This document shows positions 41,641 to 52,467 of a stretch of DNA of 64,000 nt, piece by piece; the stretch's first letter is position 1, and every line of letters begins with the position of its first letter. Origin of the DNA: Lithodes maja (lineage: Eukaryota; Arthropoda; Malacostraca; Decapoda; Lithodidae); the NCBI GenBank assembly GCA_037953745.1, contig JBAKBP010003143.1, positions 62,001 to 126,000 on the forward strand, written 5' to 3'. The notes under the pieces were generated by a model that saw only the letters and a program-made list of their open reading frames with translations, was not told where the DNA came from and did no database searches. A program made the translations under genes and the position numbers.

Positions 41641-43641
41641 CCCTCCGACCCCGGCTAGGGAATATCGTGACTGTACTTTGTGTCCGGGGGTTTTCAGGAA
41701 TTTTGGTCCCTGTTGATTCACATGTTACTCCTGAAATACATTACACAAAGTTATAAAAAAAACAGAAAAATGTAGCACAAACCTTCATGTGTAGAATGCC
41801 GTTGAGTAGAGGTCTCTAGCCCAAGTGATTGCATAATGGTGAGCGCGGGAAGTGGAGTGATTTTTATGCGTGAAAATCATCCCGCGTTCGGATGCGTCGC
41901 CTTTGCCCAGGCCCCGGCTCGGCTAACCTACTGTTTTCTTAGCCACTCGTCGCGCAAAACCTTTTACCTCCCGGAGGCGATTTTATGTATTGATAGTGAT
42001 GTTATTATAGTTATTTGGAGTCCAATTATATAAAATATGTTTATTAGGCTATGATTGTAACAAATATTTCACATTTTCACTCGATACCGTAGTTTTTATG
42101 AGTAATTGAGGTAGGTTATTGTTATATTAGGCACTGATTATTCGTTATCACAGGTGTTTATTATACTTTGGCCATCTAATATTATGTCATGTGTCACTTT
42201 CACTTAGTTATATGCTTTGTAAACGTTTTATATACAATTTATTGTGTCTTTGTTCACTTATTTATATATGTTTTCATAATACATGATTTTTTTATCACAA
42301 TACACCTGTACATTGTTTTATTTCCACTTGTTGCCTATATACATACATATTGTCAGTCTTTGGTACTTTCACTATGATTATTAGTTAGTACTCCTGCTTG
42401 CTGTGGTATTCAGCAAAGCACGGTATAGTACATAGTGACACCTGGCACTCCACACACTGCATGGTGGTCTTTTTGTGCTTCCTCGGCCTCACCTGGCTGT
42501 TCCAGCAGACATGGCACCGCCTTCTGCTAATGGTGACTCCATCTCGTTCCAGAGGCAGGTAACCGTGCTTGTGCACATTTACATACTGTGCACACTGCAG
42601 GCGGTCCTGAACGGGGCGCCCAGGTTGTGCCACTGCCCTCTGTGGAGCTAGAGCGGGGGCAGCACGCCCACGAACTTTGGCGGCGCGCACCCTAGGGCGG
42701 CCAGGAGCGCGACGGCGCCCAGGCCCAGCCCGGCGGCCAGCCCGGCGGCCAGGGCGGCCAGGAGCACGACGGCCCTGGGCAAAGCGTCTGGGTTGAGGGT
42801 CGTCGATGTCCATAAAGTCGTCGTCATCGTCGTTGTCGTCAGAGCTGTCATCTTGCCCTGACGGTGGACCCAGGTAATCATGGCCAGAGTCATCTGTGAG
42901 GTGCCCTTCTTCTTCAGAGCCCCCCTCATAATCTCGCGGGGAACGAATGATGCGTGGGCGGCGTGTAGGTCGGCGAGGTGGGGAAGGAGTGGGTAAATAG
43001 GCCGAAAGTGGGGGGTCCTCAACCCTAGGGAGTGCTGGTGGTGGTGGGGAAGAATGGCGGGAGCCTGGGGCAACTTGGGTGGCGTGGGTAGATAAGGAAG
43101 ACAATGGCGGGTCAACCTCAGCCTCCCGCTCAGCCTCACTATCATCACTTTCATCGTCATGGTCAAATCCACTAAAAAAGGCGTATCTTTCATGGATTTC
43201 GTCTAGATCGTCAAAATCTTCACTATAGTGAGACTGATAAGACTCGGAGCTATCACTACCCAACTCATCAACACTATTTTGGCCTTCACCACGTTCATAA
43301 CTCCTCAAAGCTATCTCAATACCTCCGGGAGTCAACGCATCTTGTACGTGCCTTTGCGTTAGGGCGCGACGAACATGGGCAGGCGTCGAAGGGAGCGTAG
43401 AATCGGACACAAGGGAATAACTTTTTGGGCTAGTATCCATGTTGGCGGCAGGGTAGAGACTGTTTTGGTGGCGTACATGCTGTCTGGTGGCGTCGCCTAG
43501 CGACGCCTGGTGACCACGGAGCGAAATTTTTACGCGCGCCATTCGAAAGCACACACGCAAGCAATGGTACAGTGTTGTACCACCCGGGTTCCTCGGGCCA
43601 AAAAAAAATGGTACACACGTGTACCACCCGGGGTCGAAGGG
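41641..43641 (-). mobile_element. piggyBac-delta, internally deleted piggyBac
   Basis: 2,001 bp between TTAA 41637-41640 and 43642-43645; TIRs CCCTCCGACCCCGG and CCGGGGTCGAAGGG match at 13 of 14. It retains both ends of piggyBac-2-type elements but lacks the transposase core, and has a single copy of the 177-bp unit (42079). Confidence 0.92.
42385..43440 (-). CDS. Core-less piggyBac protein: N-tail joined in frame to zinc domain
   Basis: An uninterrupted frame from ATG 43440 (MDTSPKSYSLVSD; the frame is open further upstream) to 42385, about 351 codons. It has the acidic/Pro-rich N-tail, the MDIDDPQPRR box and AT-hook-like RRAPGRPGRRAGRR repeats, then jumps in frame to QRAVAQPGRPVQDRLQ and the cysteine-rich end (RCHVCWNSQ, CVECQVSLC, CFAEYHSKQ). 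The whole Asp-Asp-Asp core is gone, and a second in-frame deletion removes about 70 N-terminal residues. It could bind ends without cutting. Translation is unproven. Confidence 0.75.
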   Translation of the reverse strand: MDTSPKSYSLVSDSTLPSTPAHVRRALTQRHVQDALTPGGIEIALRSYERGEGQNSVDELGSDSSESYQSHYSEDFDDLDEIHERYAFFSGFDHDDESDDSEAEREAEVDPPLSSLSTHATQVAPGSRHSSPPPPALPRVEDPPLSAYLPTPSPPRRPTRRPRIIRSPRDYEGGSEEEGHLTDDSGHDYLGPPSGQDDSSDDNDDDDDFMDIDDPQPRRFAQGRRAPGRPGRRAGRRAGPGRRRAPGRPRVRAAKVRGRAAPALAPQRAVAQPGRPVQDRLQCAQYVNVHKHGYLPLERDGVTISRRRCHVCWNSQVRPRKHKKTTMQCVECQVSLCTIPCFAEYHSKQEY

Positions 43642-43645
43642 TTAA

Positions 43646-44174
43646 AAAAGGCGGTTTTCCTTATGGCTTTGGCCACCGGGAACAGAGTGTCTGAGCTGGC
43701 GGCGATGAGCAACACACCCAATTGCCTTAGGTTTGGTAGACTTAACGAATGTATTTACATTGCGCCTTCCCCAGGTTTTGTAGCCAAGAATGAGCACAGT
43801 GCACACGTGTTTTCAGAGTTCACGGTGCCAGCATTAAAAAGGGGAAAGGTGCATCATAATCTATGTCCAGTGCAAGCTCTAACCAAATATTTGAGAGTAG
43901 CTCCTCTAAACCCCCAAGGTGCTTTATGGGTAGCAAGTACGGGTAAACGCTTACTTAAACGGCGATTAGCATCTCTTCTGGTCGAAGTCATTAAAGAGAG
44001 TAATCCCGGCGTGGTGGGTAGGGCCCACGATTTACGCAAATGGGCAGCCTCTTTACGTTTCCTGAAAAACTTTTCAGTGGAAGATATCGCGTCCACTCAA
44101 TTGTGGGCGTCTAATCATACGTTTTTGTCTAGATACTTGTCAGTTGCTCTAGACAAACTTCCTTACCATGTATA
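43646..44174 (+). pseudogene. DIRS-B tyrosine recombinase catalytic domain
   Basis: KKAVFLMALATGNRVSELAA (Arg), YIAPSPGFVAKNEHSAHVFS, GRAHDLRKWAASLRF (His-x-x-Arg) and FLSRYLSVALD (Tyr). A one-base loss near 44158 changes the last residues (LPYHV instead of PSLPCIALRQRV). All catalytic residues are kept, but separated from the N-domain by 2 kb. Confidence 0.85.
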
Positions 44175-44765
44175 GCTTTAAGGCAGAGGGTCTAGGTGGC
44201 CCTACAGTCACTTTTGTTTATTTTCACAAAGGGGGGGGGGGGGGGGGGGGTTGCAGTCAGTTGACATAGGACACCCTAGACCCCGCCGGAGTATGAGAGC
44301 TGTGATACAATGTAAGGTTAATGTGATATAAAATTTCTCAGAGAGAAATTGTGCTAGTACTGTACAATGTTAGTACAAAACAACAGGGTTGTTATAGTAG
44401 TGTTAACTGCGAAAGCAATTTAATTTTAGAATCAGTGGAGATCCTTTGCAATTTATCTCCACGATTATGTTGGGGTTTATGATGTGCACATATAAGCTTA
44501 TAACTTGTTATTTTTGTCACCACTCGTTGAGTGGGGTGCCTTTGTAACTACAGATCTGTGTTCAGAATCTTTAGGGTTACCCATTTTGTCAGGCAGGCTT
44601 CTTTGAAGCACGCACCTGCCTGAACCCCTTTTTCTTGTATTTTTTCGGCGACGCCAATGATTAAATATATTTTTCAAGAATAAGAATACTATGTGGTTGT
44701 TTTTATTATCTACTTTTCTAGAGTTATGATATGATTACGAATGTCCCCCTCCAGTCTTAGAAATC
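44175..44765 (+). other. DIRS-B 3' UTR with G20 tract
   Basis: Non-coding. A run of 20 G at 44231-44250 lies about 60 bp after the recombinase stop; DIRS-C2 has a matching C-rich tract (58134-58155) and DIRS-A a shorter one. The rest is AT-rich. Confidence 0.65.
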
Positions 44766-44872
44766 AGGCATGTTCGTCAATGATGGAGGGGCCACTAATA
44801 ATTTATAGGTTTGACTCCTGTAAGGAGATAAAGAAAACCTAATATTTAGTAGTGGCCCCGTAATCATTGACG
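44766..44872 (+). repeat. DIRS-B internal complementary region
   Basis: Same structure as in DIRS-A: complement of right end plus left end, joint at cactaataatttataggt (one base shorter than in DIRS-A). Confidence 0.85.
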
Positions 44873-44945
44873 ACTGGGGCCCTCCCGACCGTCCCCTTCC
44901 CATTCGTTGATGTATTAAGGATCTTGGTTTACTTGATATGTCAGT

Positions 44946-45296
44946 GAAGGAGGAATGACGCCTGAATCAGCGTCTGGTCAGAGATCCACACAAGTACATC
45001 CACGATATGATGGAAAGCTTATTAGATAGTTATTCTGATTTTCTTTTTGTTTTTATTTTTTTACGAAGTTTTTTCGTAGTGAGAACCCAATTCATAATGA
45101 CTGAAGCCATGAGTGAGGTTGCGTGCGCTCATGATGAAGGCTCCTCAGTTTTTAAATGCTCTGCGCGGTAGATTCAAACTACGGCGGATTAGTGTTTGAA
45201 GAGGATGCCTTATGTAATAGGCATGTTCGTCAATGATTACGGGGCCACTACTAAATATTAGGTTTTCTTTATCTCCTTACAGGAGTCAAACCTATA
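44946..45296 (+). repeat. DIRS-B right ITR with terminal extension
   Basis: Reverse complement of 31855-32164 plus the extension ending in ACCTATA at 45296. Confidence 0.88.
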
Positions 45297-46526
45297 GTAT
45301 AATCGAAGATTAGGCCTACATACAATTATATATAAATATATGAACCAAAAATTTCGGTAATATTTTCTTTTTCGTGAACTGTAGTGGTCAAATCGATAGC
45401 TATATTTCATAGATAACCTATGTACTTAACCTTGTGAGAAAGTTGAGTGGTATCGAAGATATTTGTAGAGTAGGCTAAACTTCTAAAGTGCTAAATTTTT
45501 AGGCCTTGAAATTTGTAGGCCTATGTTTTGGTCTCATATTTTTTTCTCGAACTGTAGGGGGCCTAACATAGCCTATACAATGTTTATGGTCTTACTAAAC
45601 CTTAGCTTTATCGTGAAAAAGATGCATAGTCGTTTAATATTAGTCAATTAAGAATGGGTGCAATACATCAGCTAAAATAGAGCATAGAGAGGCAACATTA
45701 ATGGTGTAGAGTGTAGGCTACCTTGGTTAGGCTATGAGTACTATGACTCATTCTTTCAAATTTAGACTGGAGCACTTTTATTTATGCTACCATATGCCTT
45801 CCATATAGGCTATAGGCTATGGTGGCTGTACATATGAAGCCCATGAACTGTGAAATAAGAAGGGACACAGTTGTGAGCATTGAATACTCGTTTGTAGGTT
45901 AATTTGGCTGGTTCAGGGTCAGGTGCAAACGTTGGTAAGCTTTCTAACAAATTACTGGGGTTCTCAAGAAGATGCCCCCAGTATTGAGATTTGAGGTAAT
46001 GCATAGCTTGATTAGGCCTACCAATGATGCCTATTTTAACTCCCTAACGCCAGTGGTGGGGTTGAAATAATATTTTAATGTTATCACGTTTCATGTACAT
46101 TATTATTTTTTATTATTTTATTAGTATTATATTTTATATTCTTATTTCAGACATGCCTAATGAACGACAAAGAGAAAGAGTTCATCAAAGTGGTATATGT
46201 TTTACAGTATTGTACCATCCATTGTACATGTATTCCTAATCCATTAGATAATGGTGATATAATAATTAATTGTATATTAAATTATTACCAGTACCCCACT
46301 ATTGAGTCATGGATATCGTCAAAATGCACCTAAGTAGCATTATTATTCTAAAAAAAAATCGGGGGGGGGGGGGGGCTTACAGGCCCCCCCCCCCCCCCCG
46401 AACCCCCGAGCTGATTAGGCTGGCTTCGCTTGCCACCCACACCCCCTACTATAATAAGCAAACCATGGAGGGGGCCCCCCCAGGCACCAAGCCCCCTGGG
46501 CCTCCAAATCTCTAGCTACGCCCCTG
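45297..46526. other. hAT right arm
   Basis: AT-rich, no confident gene. At 46151-46190 ttatttcag is followed by acatgcctaatgaacgac (MPNERQRERVHQSG) and gtatat, an exon-like block that could be a remnant first exon of a hAT transposase; weak. 46361-46399 is G15, an 8-nt loop, C16. The end shows gcctccaaatc and the TIR. Confidence 0.55.
46361..46399. repeat. G15/C16 perfect hairpin
   Basis: Fifteen G, cttacagg, sixteen C. A homopolymer inverted repeat near the hAT right end; the left end has a shorter counterpart at 22055-22070. Confidence 0.8.
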
Positions 46527-47000
46527 GCCGTCCGTCCGACGCATGTAAACAACAGCCGGTTGGACCGACGCCGCGCATCTCCTACCACAAGAAGGAGAGT
46601 CGTCGCTTGTTCTTGTGTGGCTATGTGTTATTGTTTAGTATTGAAAAGTGGCTGATATGGCTGATATCGCCACAAAGTTCTCTCCACGGAAATCACCATC
46701 ACAACTAAACCAGTAGACTTAGAGAGCTCTACTCAACGCCATTCTAGAGGTACGAAACACATCTACGCTTGGGGATGCGCGGCAATGCGGAAGCAGTCAA
46801 AATAACAAAGATACGGTAGCCTAGGCGTAGACATTTTTCGGCCAAAACCCCGGGTTTCGGGGAATACTTATAGAATGCGTAGCCGATTGCCGCGGAAGCA
46901 GTCAAAATAACAAAGATACGGTAGCCTAGGCGTAGACATTTTTCGGCCAAAACCCCCGGGTTTCGGGGAATACTTATAGAATGCGTAGCCGGTCCCAGAG
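46527..47000 (-). mobile_element. MITE-B2, right piece, with a duplicated end
   Basis: Continues the MITE from 22039 and ends at TTAA (46996-46999). A unit of about 100 bp (gcggaagcagtcaaaataac to atagaatgcgtagccg) near this end is present twice (about 46788-46886 and 46892-46991), absent from MITE-B1. Confidence 0.8.
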
Positions 47001-47714
47001 AGTTAAGGTAAGTACAGTATATAACAGATATATAGTACTTATGATTAAATTATCGTATTTCGACAATTTCAGTTACTCGGGAAATCAAGTAGTCCGAAAA
47101 AGGACGGAGGTAGTTTCTCGGCCTTTCAGACAAATCCGAAAGGCTGAACCAATAGTCCGAATTGAAATGCTAGTCCGAAAGTCTGAGAATTCTGAAAGAT
47201 TTAAGTCCGAAATAGCGGGGGTTTACTGTACCTGTAGTTTGTCAGGACGTCTCCCGACACCCTCCACTCCAGAGACAATTTACTGTCTTGAAGGAGAGGG
47301 TTACATGTTATGGCTTTAAATTATTATAACAATAAAATGACATCCTAGCCATAAACATCACCTACACAGAAGCTGGACTCGTAGCTTAGGGCAAGATTTA
47401 CGACGACTCGGCGAAAACTCTTACCTCCAGGAAGAATCAGCACCCGCCACCATCACGACGACAGGAACGTAGGGAAAAAGACGACGCAGAAACCTAAAGA
47501 AGGCTCTCCACTAAGTAAAGCCACCCTTAAACTTTAGGTTCTGCCGACGAAGAAAAAACACGCTTAACCCACCAGAAAAGTAGCCGAAAAGCATTGCCCT
47601 GGTAATAAAAAGCCTATAACAATATTACCTAGGCTAAAATGAGAGCAACAAGAAATATAAAATTAATGGCGGCCTCGTTAGTTGACCCGAGGGGACGCCA
47701 ACACCTAAGCACCC
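47001..47714. other. Unassigned stretch with a pogo-like terminus
   Basis: About 47070-47228 has repeated tagtccgaa words and ends gggggtttactg then TA (47229-47230), resembling a pogo/Tigger right terminus. No matching left end found. 47231-47714 holds no gene that I can see. Confidence 0.4.
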
Positions 47715-48556
47715 TTAACCCTTCCTACCCGGGCTGTCTCAGCCAATGGCGGTCGCCCCTACCCGGGCGATATGGCCGAAAAACGTCTAGGCCTAGGCTA
47801 CCGTATTTATGTTTATTTTCACTGCTAGAACTTTCCCACTCATCTATAATCGTAGTGCGGTTTTCAATCTGTATTTTGGCATTGAGTAGAGCTCTGTAAG
47901 TCAACTGGTTCAGTTGTGATGACGATTTCAGTGGAGCCAATATTGCAGAGATGTTGCCAATATGGGGGGCTTTTCAGACACTAATTTCGTCATGACGTCA
48001 TAACAATAACATTGAGGAGTCTTCTCCTTCTTGTTTTCGGAGGTGCGGTGACGAACGCTTGGGTTTGTTGACATACGTCGTACGCACGGCGTTCGGACCA
48101 AGCTTAATTAGGCTATTAACCCTCCAACCCCGGCTAGGGTATATCGTGACTGTACTCTGTGACCGGGGGTTTTCAGGAATTTTGGTCCATGTTGATTCAC
48201 ATGTTACTCCTGAAATACATTACACAAAGTTATAAAAAAAACAGAAAAATGTTGCACAAACCTTCATGTGTAGAATGCCGTTGAGTAGAGGTCTCTAGCC
48301 CAAGTGATTGCATAATGGTGAGCGCGGGAAGTGGAGTGATTTTTATGCGTGAAAATCATCCCGCGTTCGGATGCGTCGCCTTGGCCCAGGCCCCGGCTTG
48401 GCTAACCTACTGCGCACTTAGCCACTCGTCGCGCCAAACTTTTTACCTCCCGGAGGCGATTTTATGTATTGATAGTGATGTTATTATAGTTATTTGGAGT
48501 CCAATTATATAAAATATGTGTATTAGGCTATCATTGTCACTAATATTTCACATTTT

Positions 48557-49196
48557 CACTCGATACCGTAGTTTTTATGAGTAATTGAGGTAGGTTATTG
48601 TTATATTAGGCACTGATTATTCGTTATCACAGGTGTTTATTATACTTTGGCCATCTAATATTAGTTTGTGTGTCACTTTCACTTTGGTAAATATGCTTGA
48701 GAGAGTGTCACTGTCACTGATAATGCTCATTTTCACTTGATACGGTACATTTTATTAGTAATTGAGGTAGGTTATTGTTATATTAGGCACTGATTATTCG
48801 TTATCACAGGTGTTTATTATACTTTGGCCATCTAATATTAGTTCGTGTGTCACTTTCACTTTGGTAAATATGCTTGAGAGAGTGTCACTGTCACTGATAA
48901 TGCTCATTTTCACTTGATACGGTACATTTTATTAGTAATTGAGGTAGGTTATTGTTATATTAGGCACTGATTATTCATTATCACAGGTGTTTATTATACT
49001 TTGGCCATCTAATATTAGTTCGTGTGTCACTTTCACTTTGGTAAATATGCTTGAGAGAGTGTCACTGTCACTGATAATGCTCATTTTCACTTGATACGGT
49101 ACATTTTATTAGTAATTGAGGTAGGTTATTGTTATATTAGGCACTGATTATTCGTTATCACAGGTGTTTATTATACTTTGGCCATCTAATATTATG
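48557..49196. repeat. 177-bp tandem repeats in piggyBac-2 (about 3.6 units)
   Basis: Unit starts at 48557, 48734, 48911 and 49088, each 177 bp apart. Later units share ttgatacggtac against tcgatacc in the first. They lie between the transposase stop and the terminus. Confidence 0.9.
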
Positions 49197-49394
49197 TCAT
49201 GTGTCACTTTCACTTAGTTATATGCTTTGTAAACGTTTTATATACAATTTATTGTGTCTTTTTTCACTTATTTATATATGTTTTCATAATACATGACTTT
49301 TTTATCACAATACACCTGTACATTGTTTTATTTCCACTTGTTGCCTATATACATACATATTGTCAGTCTTTGGTACTTTCACTATGATTATTAG

Positions 49395-51766
49395 TTAGTA
49401 CTCCTGCTTGGTGTGGTATTCAGCAAAGCACGGTATAGCACATAGTGACAGCTGGCACTCCACACACTGCATGGTGGTCTTTTTCTGCTTCCTCGGCCTC
49501 ACCTGGCTGTTCCAGCAGACATGGCACCGCCTTCTGCTAATGGTGACTCCATCTCGTTCCAGAGGCAGGTAACCGAGCTTGTGCACATTTAGATACTGTG
49601 CACACTGCATGCGGTCCTGAACGGGGCGCCCAGGTTGTGCCACTGCCCTCTGTGGCATAGCATACCTGTCCAGGAGCTCCACCAACACCTCTTTTTGGAA
49701 CCTCCGCAGGCTACTGAACTTCCTGGGTGTGCGCGGATTCCGAAGCCTGTAGATATTGTAGGCATTCAGCATTGACATGTCCACCATGTGCAGAAAGAAC
49801 TTTTTGTACCATCTGCACGAGGTACGCAGACAGTCGATGAAGCCTATCTGCATGTCGGACTTGTCCACCAGCCTCATATTTATGTTGTAGTCAATTACAG
49901 CATCGGGCTTGGTCACCCTGACTTGGGTGCGGTGATCCACCTTGCCAGTCTCAACCATTTCCCCCTTGTGGACGGTGCTCAGGAGGTTGACCTTCCGCTG
50001 GTCGTGCCAGTGGATAGCCAGAATGGGTCCCGACTTCTTCTTGAAGACATCGCCTTTCTTTGTTTTAGGAGGGAAACTTGGCATGCCCTTCCTTTTCGCT
50101 CTAACTGTGCCTACAGTCCCCGTCTGGCGCTGATGGAGGTACTTTGAGAGAGTGGGGGACGTGTAGTAGTTGTCCGTGTAGAGGACGTGATTCTTCTCGA
50201 AGTACCGGTTCATCATGGCTTGAACCACTGCTCCGCCAAAGCCAATGAGGGGGTCTATTGCCACGTCCCCTTCCTTCCCGCTGTAGACCAGGAAGTCCAG
50301 GACATAGCCAGTTTGGCAATCGCACAGCACAAAGAACTTTATACCAAAGCGATGTCTCTTTGAGGGGATGTACTGCCTGAAGCTCAGCTTTCCCCGGAAC
50401 AGCACAAGAGACTCGTCAATACAGACGTTGCAGAAGGGCATGAAGTAGGACGTGAAACGTTCTCTCATCATCTCGTACAACGTCCTAATCTTCCACAGTT
50501 TGTCAGGGAGATGCATGTCGGTGTTGGTGACAAGATGGAGCGCTCCGAGGATGTCGAGGTACCGGTCCCGAGAGATGTATTTCCCGAAGGCAGGGGTGGA
50601 TATCAGATCTTTGGTGATCCAATAGTCAGCCAACCTGTGCTTCTTCACATGAGGCATTAGCATGGTGATTGCCAGGAACACCATGAACTCGGGATGAGTC
50701 ACTGGGGTCCACCGCTTCATGTGGCCCTTGGTCACCTTGCCAAAAAAGTTAACCTGGACTTGGTAGTGCTTATTTGTCTCTTGTATGACAAAGTCAGTAA
50801 CCTCCTTATCAAAAAATGCCTCAAAAAGCTCATGTGGTCGAGCATTGGGGCCTGCAGGAAAACTTGGGGTAACTCCTGGAGCATCCTGTACCTCATCAAA
50901 AGGGGTTACATCAGGGTCAATGACTTCATCAGCAGCCACATCCTGCCAGTTGAAAATATAAAATGCGTCCTTCTGGCGACGCTGACGAGGAGCTACAGCG
51001 GGGGCAGCACGCCCACGAACTTTGGCGGCGCGCACCCTAGGGCGGCCAGGAGCGCGACGGCGCCCAGGCCCAGCCCGGCGCCCAGGCCCAGCCCGGCGGC
51101 CAGCCCGGCGGCCAGGGCGGCCAGGAGCACGACGGCCCTGGGCAAAGCGTCTGGGTTGAGGGTCGTCGATGTCCATAAAGTCATCGTCGTTGTCGTCAGA
51201 GCCGTCATCTTGCCCTGACGGTGGACCCAGGTAATCATGGCCAGAGTCATCTGTGAGGTGCCCTTCATCTTCAGAGCCCCCCTCATAATCTCGCGGGGAA
51301 CGAATGATGCGTGGGCGGCGTGTAGGTCGGCGAGGTGGGGAAGGAGTGGCAGGTAAGGCTCTGTCATCTTCATGCAGAGGTTCGGGGCTCCTTGGCCTAC
51401 GACGAGTCGTAGACAGCACTGGTTCAGTGTCTGTAGGTGCAGGTATGGATGCGAGGTCAAAAACATCATCAGGAACCTCTGTTGTAGGCTGGAGAGGTGG
51501 GGTGGACCCTGGGGAAACTTGCGGGGGCGTATGGCTGGGAGCGGCAGGGGTGGAAGCCGCGGGAGCCTCGAACAAAGAGCGCCTACTTGTAGCTCCTTTT
51601 TTAACATATTTTCTCCCTTTTCCCTTTTCTGTAGTAGTATGTCTCCTCTCGGGGGAAATAGGGGGTAAATAGGCCGAAAGTGGGGGGTCCTCAACCCTAG
51701 GCAGTGCTGGTGGTGGTGGGGAAGAATGGCGGGCGCCTGGGGCAACTTGGGTGGCGTGGGTAGATA
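49395..51766 (-). pseudogene. piggyBac-2 transposase, catalytic and zinc domains
   Basis: Open from the SINE (51766) to the stop at 49395, about 790 codons. SSPPPPALPRVEDPPLSAYL, then FEAPAAS, the DDDDF-type acidic box (MDIDDPQPRR), GRPGRRAGRRAGPGRR AT-hook-like repeats, and the core with VCIDESLVLFRGK, VLYTDNYYTS and MRLVDKSDMQ supplying the three Asp. The C-terminal zinc domain is RCHVCWNSQ, CVECQLSLC, CFAEYHTKQ. The core is complete. It lacks only a continuous N-terminus because of the SINE. Confidence 0.9.
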
Positions 51767-51897
51767 ATATTATTTTTATTTATCTCGCCACCACACCCCC
51801 AATGAAATTAATTAAAGTATATATGATCCACCGGGATTTGAACCCGGGTTATCACACACATATTTTTGCCACCTTAACCATTACACCACCAGGACGG
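51767..51897 (-). mobile_element. tRNA-derived SINE inside piggyBac-2 transposase gene
   Basis: The minus strand reads A box TGGTGTAATGG (51878-51888) and B box GGTTCAAATCC (51834-51844), 33 bp apart as in a tRNA, then a short unique segment and an AAATAAAAATAATATTATC-like tail. The acceptor ends do not pair, so it is a SINE head and not a working tRNA. The deletion copy lacks it. Confidence 0.8.
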
Positions 51898-52467
51898 TGG
51901 CGGGTCAACCTCAGCCTCACGCTCAGCCTCACTGGCACCCTCACGCACTGCTCCCTCACCAAGTTTTAGGGCCTCTTTCCTGGCTGCCGCGGCCGCCTTT
52001 TTCAGAACTTGCTTCTTATAGAAACGTATCTTGAATGGGGATTTAGCTGGCGAAGGGCTAGGTGTCGTGTCACTCAACCTAAACTTGGCAGTCGACCTAG
52101 TGCTGTCCCATTCGCTCACTCTCACTACACTCTCATCACCTTGCACAACTATATCACGTTCAGTACTATCATCACTTTCATCGTCATGCTCAAATCCAAT
52201 AAAAAGCGCGTCTCTTTCATGGATTTCGTGTAGATCGTCAAAATCTTCACTATAGTGAGACTGATAAGACTCGGAGCTATCACTGCCCAAGTCATCAACA
52301 CTATTTTGTCCTTCACCACGTTCATAACTCCTCAAAGCTATTTCAATACCTCCGGGAGTCAACGCATCTTGTACGTGCCTTTGCGTTAGGGCGCGACGAA
52401 CATGGGCAGGCGTCGAAGGGAGCGTAGAATCGGACACAAGGGAATCACTTTTTGGGCTAGTATCCAT
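51898..52467 (-). pseudogene. piggyBac-2 transposase N-terminal region
   Basis: From ATG 52467 (MDTSPKSDSLVSD; the frame is open upstream to 52587). LTPGGIEIALRSYERGEG, an acidic/Ser tract, SDTTPSPSPAKSPFKIRFYK and AAAAARKEALKLGEG. It enters the SINE and stops at WWCNG. Homologous to the N-terminus at 15781-16896. Confidence 0.85.

Larger units (their letters stand above)
31855..45296 (+). mobile_element. DIRS-B, DIRS retrotransposon with two insertions
   Basis: Left ITR, leader, gag, RT-RNase H, recombinase, ICR and right ITR on the plus strand. The leader holds RTE-2 (33103-35856) and the recombinase holds a deleted piggyBac (41641-43641). Without them it is about 8.7 kb. RT-RNase H is open throughout. 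Nearly identical to DIRS-C2 on the minus strand. Confidence 0.9.
22040..46526. mobile_element. hAT-type element inflated by nested retrotransposons (24.5 kb)
   Basis: Starts CAGTGGCGTAGCTAG and ends CTAGCTACGCCCCTG, TIRs matching at 14 of 15 positions. The 8-bp repeat gccgtccg flanks both ends (22032-22039 and 46527-46534), and the two flanks are the two halves of one MITE. Own sequence is only about 1.7 kb: 22040-22441, 31762-31854 and 45297-46526. No transposase domain is recognisable, so probably non-autonomous. Confidence 0.85.

Noticed and set aside
42385..43440. Domesticated host gene derived from piggyBac
   Set aside because: Still sits between good TIRs and TTAA, inside a DIRS gene; no sign of host exons.
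46153..46190. First exon of a hAT transposase
   Set aside because: Only 14 codons with plausible splice sites; too short to support as a feature.
47001..47228. Complete pogo-like element
   Set aside because: A right terminus is visible but no matching left terminus or TA pair could be found.
51834..51897. tRNA gene
   Set aside because: A and B boxes are present but acceptor arms do not pair and the block has a SINE tail; called a SINE.
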